A DNA stretch of 8,143 bases, taken from Paracoccaceae bacterium (lineage in GTDB: Bacteria > Pseudomonadota > Alphaproteobacteria > Rhodobacterales > Rhodobacteraceae). Where the stretch lies: the NCBI GenBank assembly GCA_011523445.1, contig WTGT01000100.1:1-8143 (forward strand). The letters run 5' to 3'. The notes under the pieces were generated by a model. It was not told where the DNA came from. It ran no database searches and saw nothing but the letters and a program-made list of their open reading frames with translations. Position 1 is the stretch's first letter; every line of letters begins with the position of its first letter. Below are positions 1 through 5,363 of the stretch, one piece after another. The position numbers and the translations under genes are program-made.

Positions 1-1
1 T

Positions 2-406
2 TCCGTTGGTGTGGATCCCGACAAGATAAAATGGTTGACCTTTTTGGCAGCAGCCTTTGGCACCGGCTTGACTGGAGCACTTATCTATATGCAGAAAGCT
101 CGCATATCACCGGATGCCGCCTTTTCCGTGGTTGATTGGACTGCCTATGTGATTTTCATAGTGGTGATTGGTGGAATAGGTACAATCGAGGGTCCGATTT
201 TGGGAGTACTTGTCTTTCTGCTGTTGCAAAGTCTTTTGGCCAGTTACGGTACCTGGTATCTCATATCATTGGGCTTGATCGGAATCATTGTCATGCTTTT
301 TGCACCCCGGGGATTGTGGGGTTTGCTGAGTGATCGTACGGGAATTGAATTGTTCCCGGTTCAAAGAAGACTTCTCATGAATAAAAAACTTTCAAAGGAG
401 AAATAG
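2..406 (+). CDS. livM: LivM-type branched-chain amino acid ABC transporter permease, C-terminal part
   Basis: This is the C-terminal part of an inner-membrane permease of the LivM family (BPD_transp_2), which imports branched-chain amino acids or, in many proteobacteria, aromatic acids, amides or urea. The frame is open to the left edge (S-V-G-V-D-P-D-K before the GTG at 11), so the GTG is internal and the gene starts outside the window. About 134 residues are visible, against roughly 320-430 for the family. Three hydrophobic stretches can be seen: WLTFLAAAF...GALIYM, the long segment AYVIFIVVIGGIGTIEGPIL and following residues, and TWYLISLGLIGIIVMLFAPRG. The family signature GGIGTxEGPxLG is present. 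The tail (LFPVQRRL, then a lysine-rich end) is typical of LivM. The next gene follows without a gap and encodes an aromatic hydroxylase, so the transporter probably imports that enzyme's substrate. This is an inference; the binding protein and ATPases are not visible. Confidence 0.88.
   Translation, partial: SVGVDPDKIKWLTFLAAAFGTGLTGALIYMQKARISPDAAFSVVDWTAYVIFIVVIGGIGTIEGPILGVLVFLLLQSLLASYGTWYLISLGLIGIIVMLFAPRGLWGLLSDRTGIELFPVQRRLLMNKKLSKEK
395..400 (+). promoter_or_regulatory. Ribosome binding site of the FAD hydroxylase, inside livM
   Basis: AAGGAG lies 6 nt before the ATG at 407 and inside the last codons of livM. The livM stop TAG (404-406) is directly followed by the ATG, so the two genes are probably translationally coupled. 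The site supports 407 as the true start. Confidence 0.8.
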
Positions 407-2164
407 ATGGCTGAAATTGAAACAGATGTATTGATTATTGGTACCGGTCCGGCCGGCTCATCCATGGCGGCACTCCTGTCTTCCTATGGTGTCGAAAACA
501 TGGTAGTCAATCGATACAGGTGGCTTGCCAATACACCTCGGGCCCATATTACCAATCAACGAGCCATGGAAGTTTTGCGTGACTTGGGAAAAGAAGTTGA
601 AGACGAAGCCTACATGCAAGCCACAGAGCAGGACCTGATGGGCGAGAATGTATTTTGCGAAAGCTTAGCGGGAGAGGAAATTGGCCGTATGAAAAGCTGG
701 GGTAAACACCCACTATCCAGGGCTGAGCATCAACTTTCCTCACCATGCTTCATGAATGATTTGCCTCAAACCTTCATGGAACCCCTGTTGTACAAGACGG
801 CCTGTTCTCGTGGGACCCAAGGCAGGATGTCAACCGAGTATTTGAGTCACACCCAGGACAAGGATGGAGTAACAACAGTATTGCGGGATCGTCTTTCCAA
901 GCGTGAATTTGAAGTAAGATCCAAATACCTCATTGGTGCGGATGGTGGAAACTCACTGGTTGCTGAACATATAGGGACAAAAATCAAGGGTAAGATGGGA
1001 GTTGGCGGCTCAATGAACATTCTTTTTCGTGCTGATCTCTCAAAATATGTCGCCCACCGTCCCTCAGTACTTTACTGGATCATGCAGCCAGGGGCTGATG
1101 TTGGTGGCATAGGCATGGGTCTAGTACGCATGATAAGACCATGGTATGAATGGCTGATCGTCTGGGGTTATGACATTAATGAACCCGAGCCCGAAGTGGA
1201 TGAAGACTTTGCCACCGATGTTGCACGTCAACTGGTAGGTGATCCTGACCTTGAGATCGAACTGCTTTCTGCAAGTACTTGGACGGTAAACAATGCCTAT
1301 GCCGAACATATGCAAAAAGATCGGGTCTTTATCATGGGAGATGCAGCACATCGTCATCCGCCATCAAATGGGCTGGGGTCCAATACTTCCATTCAGGACG
1401 CCTTCAATCTCGCCTGGAAACTGGCTCTTGTAATCAAGGGTTCAGCAAGCCGTTCCTTGCTGGAAAGTTACTCCGAAGAAAGAGCCCCCATAGCCAAACA
1501 AATTGTAACACGGGCAAACCAATCCATTGCCGAATTTGGGCCAATCTTCGAAGCCTTGGGGATGACAGGTGGAACCGACTACAAGAAAATCCAGGCCAGC
1601 ATGAATGCCAGAACCTCTCCGGGTCCTGATGGTGAAAAGCAACGTAATGCCATTCGTGATGCCATAGCATTCAAGAAATATGAATTTGATGCCCATGGTG
1701 TGGAAATGAACCAACGCTACAAATCAAGGGCTGTGGTTACAGATGGACAAATGGAACCGGCCTTTGAACTGGATGAAGAGTTGCATTTTCAACCAACCAC
1801 CTGGCCGGGTGCGCGCCTGCCCCATGTCTGGCTATTCCATCATGATACGGGTGAAAGCATCTCGTCTCTGGATTTGTGCGGCAAGGGTGAATTCAGCCTC
1901 TTTACCGGTATCGGTGGAGATGCCTGGATCAGTGCTTCGGAAAAGGTCGGCCACAAGTTGGGCCTTGTCATCAATACCCATATCATTGGCCCTCGCCAAA
2001 TTTATGTTGATCATGTCGGAGATTGGGCACGGGCCTCGGAAATCAAGGATACGGGTTGTCTGTTGGTCAGACCTGATCATCATGTTGCCTGGAGAACAGA
2101 GGAAATGGTGGAGAATCCGGAAGCCGAACTTCTGCGTGTTCTTTCAATGATTCTTGGAAAATAG
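407..2164 (+). CDS. FAD-dependent aromatic hydroxylase, TfdB/phenol 2-monooxygenase type
   Basis: This 585-residue cytoplasmic flavoprotein belongs to the class A single-component aromatic hydroxylases (PHBH fold), which use NAD(P)H and O2 to add a hydroxyl ortho or para to a phenolic OH. All three FAD/NAD(P)H motifs are visible: the Rossmann motif GTGPAG at residues 12-17, the DG motif IGADGGNS at 176-183, and the GD motif FIMGDAAHRHPP at 308-319, followed by NGLGSNTSIQDAFNLAWKLA. The C-terminal part, from about 460 (PGARLPHVWL at 467-476) to LVRPDHHVAWR at 553-563, is the thioredoxin-like dimerisation domain of phenol hydroxylases. The length and the segment SVLYWIMQPGADVGGIGMGL recall 2,4-dichlorophenol 6-monooxygenase (TfdB, about 590 residues). 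No symbol is assigned because this family acts on many phenols, resorcinols and hydroxybenzoates, and sequence alone does not show whether chlorophenol is the substrate. It starts immediately after livM and is followed 9 nt later by a ring-cleavage dioxygenase, which supports a catabolic role. Confidence 0.9.
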   Translation: MAEIETDVLIIGTGPAGSSMAALLSSYGVENMVVNRYRWLANTPRAHITNQRAMEVLRDLGKEVEDEAYMQATEQDLMGENVFCESLAGEEIGRMKSWGKHPLSRAEHQLSSPCFMNDLPQTFMEPLLYKTACSRGTQGRMSTEYLSHTQDKDGVTTVLRDRLSKREFEVRSKYLIGADGGNSLVAEHIGTKIKGKMGVGGSMNILFRADLSKYVAHRPSVLYWIMQPGADVGGIGMGLVRMIRPWYEWLIVWGYDINEPEPEVDEDFATDVARQLVGDPDLEIELLSASTWTVNNAYAEHMQKDRVFIMGDAAHRHPPSNGLGSNTSIQDAFNLAWKLALVIKGSASRSLLESYSEERAPIAKQIVTRANQSIAEFGPIFEALGMTGGTDYKKIQASMNARTSPGPDGEKQRNAIRDAIAFKKYEFDAHGVEMNQRYKSRAVVTDGQMEPAFELDEELHFQPTTWPGARLPHVWLFHHDTGESISSLDLCGKGEFSLFTGIGGDAWISASEKVGHKLGLVINTHIIGPRQIYVDHVGDWARASEIKDTGCLLVRPDHHVAWRTEEMVENPEAELLRVLSMILGK

Positions 2165-2167
2165 GAG
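2164..2167 (+). promoter_or_regulatory. Ribosome binding site of the intradiol dioxygenase
   Basis: GGAG begins on the last base of the hydroxylase stop codon and lies 6 nt before the ATG at 2174. The intergenic gap is only 9 nt, which indicates co-transcription and supports this start. Confidence 0.7.
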
Positions 2168-2173
2168 AAAATA

Positions 2174-3049
2174 ATGGCTGTGGAAACAGGATATTTTACC
2201 GAACAGGATTCTGCCGAGGTCGTAGCAGGCCGCATTTCTGAGGATACCGACCCGAGGCTCAGGCAAATCATCACGGTTCTGGTCAAGCACATGCATGCTG
2301 CTGTCAAGGAACTGGAATTGACGGAAGAAGAATGGTTTGAGGGTATAAAGTTTTTGACCGAAACCGGACATAAATGTGATGAGTGGCGGCAGGAATTCAT
2401 ACTCCTTTCCGATGTTTTGGGCGTTTCCATGCTGGTGGATGCGATAAACAATCGCAAACCTTCCGGGGCTTCGGAATCAACTGTCCTAGGGCCCTTTCAT
2501 GTAGCCGATGCACCGGAATTGGAAATGGGTTCTGATATTTGCCTAGATCAGAAGGGAGAACCAATGCTTGTTGAGGGTCGAATTCTGGACACCCGTGGTA
2601 ATCCCGTTGCCGGTGCTAAACTGGATGTTTGGCAAGCCAATGATGAAGGTTTTTACGATGTTCAGCAAAAGGGCATTCAACCTGATTTCAACCTCAGGGG
2701 AGTATTCAGGACCTCTGTTGATGGAACCTATTGGTTCAGGGGTGTCAAACCCAAATATTACCCCATACCCGGGGACGGGCCGGTTGGCAGGATGTTGGCT
2801 GCCCTAGGTCGGCATTGCTATCGCCCTGCACACCTGCACTATATTATATCAGCAGAGGGATACAAGAGTTTGACAACCCATATCTTTGATCCCGATGATC
2901 CCTACATCCATTCCGATGCAGTATTTGGGGTCAAGGAAAGTTTGATGGCCAAGTTTGATTGGATAGAAGACCTGTCATCAATTGAAGCCCGGGGAATGAC
3001 CACCCCCTTCTACCACGTTATTCACGACTTTGTATTGGTACACGCATAA
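2174..3049 (+). CDS. Intradiol ring-cleavage dioxygenase, hydroxyquinol/chlorocatechol 1,2-dioxygenase group
   Basis: This 291-residue non-haem Fe(III) dioxygenase cleaves an aromatic ring between two neighbouring hydroxyls, giving a cis,cis-muconate or, from hydroxyquinol, maleylacetate. An N-terminal helical dimerisation domain (about 1-100) precedes the catalytic beta-sandwich. The four expected iron ligands can be placed: Tyr161 in DEGFYDVQ, Tyr196 in YYPIPGDGPVG, and His220 and His222 in RPAHLHY, with Arg217 as the conserved active-site arginine. The segments ESTVLGPFHV (101-110), VAGAKLDVWQANDEGFYDVQ (145-164) and THIFDPDDPYIHSDAVFGVK (235-254) resemble hydroxyquinol 1,2-dioxygenases most, as I recall them; chlorocatechol or plain catechol dioxygenase remains possible. 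It is the last gene of the operon and would act on the product of the upstream hydroxylase. Lactone isomerase, hydrolase and maleylacetate reductase are not visible here. The iron-ligand and family call is firm; the substrate is inferred. Confidence 0.92.
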   Translation: MAVETGYFTEQDSAEVVAGRISEDTDPRLRQIITVLVKHMHAAVKELELTEEEWFEGIKFLTETGHKCDEWRQEFILLSDVLGVSMLVDAINNRKPSGASESTVLGPFHVADAPELEMGSDICLDQKGEPMLVEGRILDTRGNPVAGAKLDVWQANDEGFYDVQQKGIQPDFNLRGVFRTSVDGTYWFRGVKPKYYPIPGDGPVGRMLAALGRHCYRPAHLHYIISAEGYKSLTTHIFDPDDPYIHSDAVFGVKESLMAKFDWIEDLSSIEARGMTTPFYHVIHDFVLVHA

Positions 3050-3106
3050 TTGGAATGATTACCTGTTTTTGCATGAAATAATCCCACTAGCGGTATATCA
3101 TCTCGA

Positions 3107-4654
3107 TTAATTCAGTACCTGCTCAATGGCTTGGGGGATGGTATTGGGAATATCATCTGCTATTAATCCCGGCCCTAGCAAACTGGCAGTCTTGAGGTGG
3201 AGATAGGTAGCAAGTACGGTGCACTTTAGTGGTGCAATGTTTCTGGCCATCAAGCCAGTGATCATTCCTGCCAGCACATCTCCCGACCCAGCTGTGGCCA
3301 GCCAAGATGAATTTTCAAATTTTTCCCCGTTGACGAGATAAGTTTTACCAAAGGGCGAGGCGATTACTGTTTGCCTGCCCTTCAAGAGAACGATTGCCCC
3401 TGATCTCATACTGGCTGTCTGAACCGCGGTCAGGACAGGATAATTGTCAGATTTCATTTTATTGGCCAAATCGGGGAATAATTTGGCAAACTCGCCAAAA
3501 TGGGGTGTGATCACGGTTTTTTCATGAAGTTGCTTGAATAACGATTCTGGATTGTCTTTAAACGACGTCAATGCATCAGCATCCAATACAACATTTCGCC
3601 CGGATTCCAGTGCCGCATTCGTGAATTCCCTGGTTTTCCTGCCAAGACCCAGACCGGGTCCAAGGCATAAGGCATTAATCCTTTTGTCCTGAAGGCAATC
3701 TTGCAAATCCTTTGGTTTATCGGCTAGGGTCACCATAAGAGCTTTCACCTTGCTGGAATGAATCTGTAAAGCATCCCTTGGCAAACCGAGGGTTACCAAT
3801 CCCGAGCCTATCCTGAGGGCTGACGTACCGGCTAATTCGGCAGCACCCATTTTTCCCTGCGAACCGGATAATATCAGGGAGTGTCCGTGATCGTACTTGT
3901 GACTTGCTCCACTTTTATCCAATTGAACTACAAAATCAGGTGGATTGGCTTCCACCAATTCAACTAGAGGCAGATTTTCCGTGGAATATTCCCTCATTCC
4001 CCTATCCAATCCTATGGGTAAAACCTTGATTTTTCCTGATCTTACGGATCCTTCCTGTAAATAATGACCCCATTTGGCTAATTGGAAGGTAAGAGTCAGG
4101 GTAGCTTTATAATCGGATAAATCACAAACGGATAGTAATTTGCCAGAGGTGGAATCGAGTCCTGAAAGAATGTCAATTGCGATAATAGGGATGTCAGGGG
4201 GTATTTTTTCAAAAATAATTGAACATCGTTTATCCAACGGTCTGGTAAGACCAATACCGAACAGGGCATCAACGACGATATCACCATTTTTCAATTCTAC
4301 CTTCTGGAATCGATCAATAGGAGAAATTGACCCCCGTTGAAGCCACTTCGAACGCATCAATGCTGATGAGGATGACATTCCGGTTGGATTCCCCAATTCC
4401 CAACAGGATACCTTCATGCCCAGGTCAAATAGTGTTCTGGCTATAACAAAGCCATCACCACCATTGTTTCCCGGACCACATAAGACATGAAAATGGTTTC
4501 TACTTTTCTTTTGTGCTTCCTGGTTCCATTCAACTATTGATTCGGCTGCCTTTGTTCCAGCACATTCCATTAGATCTGTGGCAACCTGAATATCATCCTT
4601 GATTTGTAAATGCTCAATTTTCTGAATTTCTTCAGTCGAACAAATTGGTGGCAT
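3107..4654 (-). CDS. nnr: Bifunctional NAD(P)H-hydrate epimerase / ADP-dependent NAD(P)H-hydrate dehydratase
   Basis: Nnr repairs damaged cofactor: the N-terminal YjeF_N domain interconverts the R and S forms of NAD(P)HX, and the C-terminal ribokinase-like domain dehydrates S-NAD(P)HX back to NAD(P)H using ADP. With the ATG at 4654 it has 515 residues, normal for the fused bacterial form. Epimerase signs are LMECAG (28-33), GPGNNGGDGFVIAR (60-73) and the catalytic-loop motif AIDILSGLD (159-167), containing the presumed catalytic Asp161. Dehydratase signs are LSGSQGKMGAAELAG (262-276), LGPGLG (331-336), LDADAL (357-362), TPHFGEF (383-389) and TAGSGDVLAG (454-463), with Asp459 as presumed catalytic base. 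A TTG 15 nt upstream (4669) would add five residues, but the ATG has a GGGGA box 8 nt before it, whereas the TTG lies at that box and has no site of its own. It is divergent from glnB, an order I recall from other alphaproteobacteria. Oddity: the usual Pro in VDIPSG is Leu. Confidence 0.95.
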   Translation of the reverse strand: MPPICSTEEIQKIEHLQIKDDIQVATDLMECAGTKAAESIVEWNQEAQKKSRNHFHVLCGPGNNGGDGFVIARTLFDLGMKVSCWELGNPTGMSSSSALMRSKWLQRGSISPIDRFQKVELKNGDIVVDALFGIGLTRPLDKRCSIIFEKIPPDIPIIAIDILSGLDSTSGKLLSVCDLSDYKATLTLTFQLAKWGHYLQEGSVRSGKIKVLPIGLDRGMREYSTENLPLVELVEANPPDFVVQLDKSGASHKYDHGHSLILSGSQGKMGAAELAGTSALRIGSGLVTLGLPRDALQIHSSKVKALMVTLADKPKDLQDCLQDKRINALCLGPGLGLGRKTREFTNAALESGRNVVLDADALTSFKDNPESLFKQLHEKTVITPHFGEFAKLFPDLANKMKSDNYPVLTAVQTASMRSGAIVLLKGRQTVIASPFGKTYLVNGEKFENSSWLATAGSGDVLAGMITGLMARNIAPLKCTVLATYLHLKTASLLGPGLIADDIPNTIPQAIEQVLN

Positions 4655-4662
4655 GGATACTA

Positions 4663-4667
4663 TCCCC
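4663..4667 (-). promoter_or_regulatory. Ribosome binding site deciding the nnr start
   Basis: On the minus strand GGGGA precedes the ATG at 4654 by 8 nt. The competing in-frame TTG at 4667-4669 overlaps the start of this box and has no purine-rich box upstream, so the ATG is preferred. Confidence 0.5.
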
Positions 4668-4824
4668 AATTGTGATTTAACAACTTCTAGCCTTGAAAAA
4701 AGTTAAATACCAATCTTAAATGTTGAAATGTAAATTACCATCATAAGTTCGGTAACTTTAAGGGTTGATTTGATTTGCTTGTCATGGAAAAGTCACTCTG
4801 TTGGCCCTAGTTTTAAGGTAAATG

Positions 4825-4852
4825 TTGCAGATTGGGAAATTGTATGTATTAT
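4825..4852 (+). promoter_or_regulatory. Weak candidate sigma-70-like promoter for glnB-glnA
   Basis: TTGCAG (4825-4830) and TATTAT (4847-4852) are separated by 16 bp. The -10 matches TATAAT at five of six positions but the -35 only at three of six. It would leave a leader of roughly 130 nt before glnB. A better -35 (TTGACG, 4889-4894) has no -10 at a usable distance. This is a guess from consensus alone. Confidence 0.2.
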
Positions 4853-4990
4853 TGGAGGGTCAAGTTTCGGTTAATTTGCCCTGAATCGTTGACGAGCAAA
4901 TGCGAAATCCTACCGAACACTATGATTTCCACAAAGACTGCTATTAGAGAAAGGTGTTAACCTGTTCTCGTTGTTAATTAGGAAAATAAA

Positions 4991-5329
4991 ATGAAAAAAG
5001 TTGAAGCTGTAATCAAGCCATTCAAATTAGATGAAGTCAAGGAAGCTCTTCAAGATGTGGGTGTTCAGGGCTTAACTGTCATAGAAGTGAAAGGGTTCGG
5101 AAGGCAAAAGGGACATACCGAACTTTATCGAGGTGCTGAGTATGTTGTCGACTTTCTGCCCAAGGTCAAGTTGGAAATCGTTTTACCGGATGATTTGCTT
5201 GACAGCGCTCTGGAGGTCATACTTTCCAGTGCCAGCACGGAAAAAATCGGTGATGGAAAGATTTTCGTTTCCGATATTGAACAGGCTATCAGAATCAGAA
5301 CCGGGGAATCAGGTGATGAAGCCCTTTAA
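4991..5329 (+). CDS. glnB: Nitrogen regulatory protein P-II
   Basis: This 112-residue trimeric cytoplasmic signal protein has the full normal PII length. It binds ATP/ADP and 2-oxoglutarate and passes nitrogen and energy status to partners such as NtrB, GlnE and AmtB. Key residues are in place: Gln39 and Lys40 in GFGRQKGH, the T-loop RGAEYVVDFLPK with the uridylylation site Tyr51, Lys58 (2-oxoglutarate binding), and the nucleotide loop KIGDGKIFV (85-93) with Arg101 and Arg103. Residue 84 is Glu where the E. coli protein has Gly (TGKIGDGK); I recall this Glu as common in alphaproteobacterial GlnB. Linkage to glnA, not amtB, favours the name glnB over glnK. AGGA at 4980-4983 lies 7 nt before the ATG. 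The glnA start follows 34 nt after the stop, so the two are very probably one operon, with regulation expected to involve NtrC; no clear NtrC site is visible. Confidence 0.97.
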   Translation: MKKVEAVIKPFKLDEVKEALQDVGVQGLTVIEVKGFGRQKGHTELYRGAEYVVDFLPKVKLEIVLPDDLLDSALEVILSSASTEKIGDGKIFVSDIEQAIRIRTGESGDEAL

Positions 5330-5351
5330 TTTGCAATTGGATTTAATATGA

Positions 5352-5357
5352 AAGGAG
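5352..5357 (+). promoter_or_regulatory. Ribosome binding site supporting the GTG start of glnA
   Basis: AAGGAG stands 6 nt before the GTG at 5364. No ATG in this frame is placed near enough to this box to compete, and the GTG gives the normal N-terminus of glutamine synthetase, so the non-ATG start is accepted. Confidence 0.8.
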
Positions 5358-5363
5358 AATCTT

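Larger units (their letters stand above)
4655..4990. promoter_or_regulatory. Divergent intergenic region between nnr and glnB
   Basis: This AT-rich 336-bp stretch without a supported gene must hold the promoters of nnr (leftward) and glnB-glnA (rightward). Three short dyads can be seen: TTACC-N11-GGTAA (4735-4755), ATTTGC-N16-GCAAAT (4874-4901) and TTAAC-N11-GTTAA (4957-4977). The first and third have the same 21-bp geometry and similar arms, and the third ends just before the glnB ribosome site. No sigma-54 element (GG-N10-GC within TGGCAC/TTGC) and no classical enteric NtrC site were found. On the minus strand, TTTACA (4729-4734) is a possible nnr -35 element, but no well-spaced -10 goes with it. 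Dyads this short arise by chance in AT-rich DNA, so their role is unproven. Confidence 0.5.

Noticed and set aside
11..13. GTG at 11 as the start of a small membrane protein.
   Set aside because: The frame continues upstream to the window edge, there is no ribosome site, and the residues before it fit the LivM family; it is an internal Val.
1121..1714. Several antisense and alternative-frame open frames within the hydroxylase gene.
   Set aside because: They lie opposite a gene with clear FAD motifs, have no ribosome sites or known motifs, and are explained by the codon pattern of the true gene.
3051..3085. Possible hairpin terminator after the dioxygenase gene.
   Set aside because: The stem has two mismatches in nine positions, a loop of about 16 nt and no T-run after it; the T-run lies inside the loop.
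4822..4884. A 20-codon open frame in the nnr-glnB gap (ATG at 4822, stop TGA at 4882-4884).
   Set aside because: The only purine box (AAGG, 4815-4818) is 3 nt from the ATG, too close; the peptide shows no recognisable feature and the length is expected by chance.
4889..4926. TTGACG (4889-4894) with TATGAT (4921-4926) as a promoter for glnB.
   Set aside because: Both hexamers match well but are 26 bp apart, far beyond the 15-19 bp a sigma-70 promoter tolerates.
5241..5252. Gly-to-Glu change at residue 84 of PII as a functional defect.
   Set aside because: Although it differs from E. coli GlnB, Glu at this place is, as I recall, usual in alphaproteobacterial GlnB proteins and the rest of the nucleotide loop is intact.
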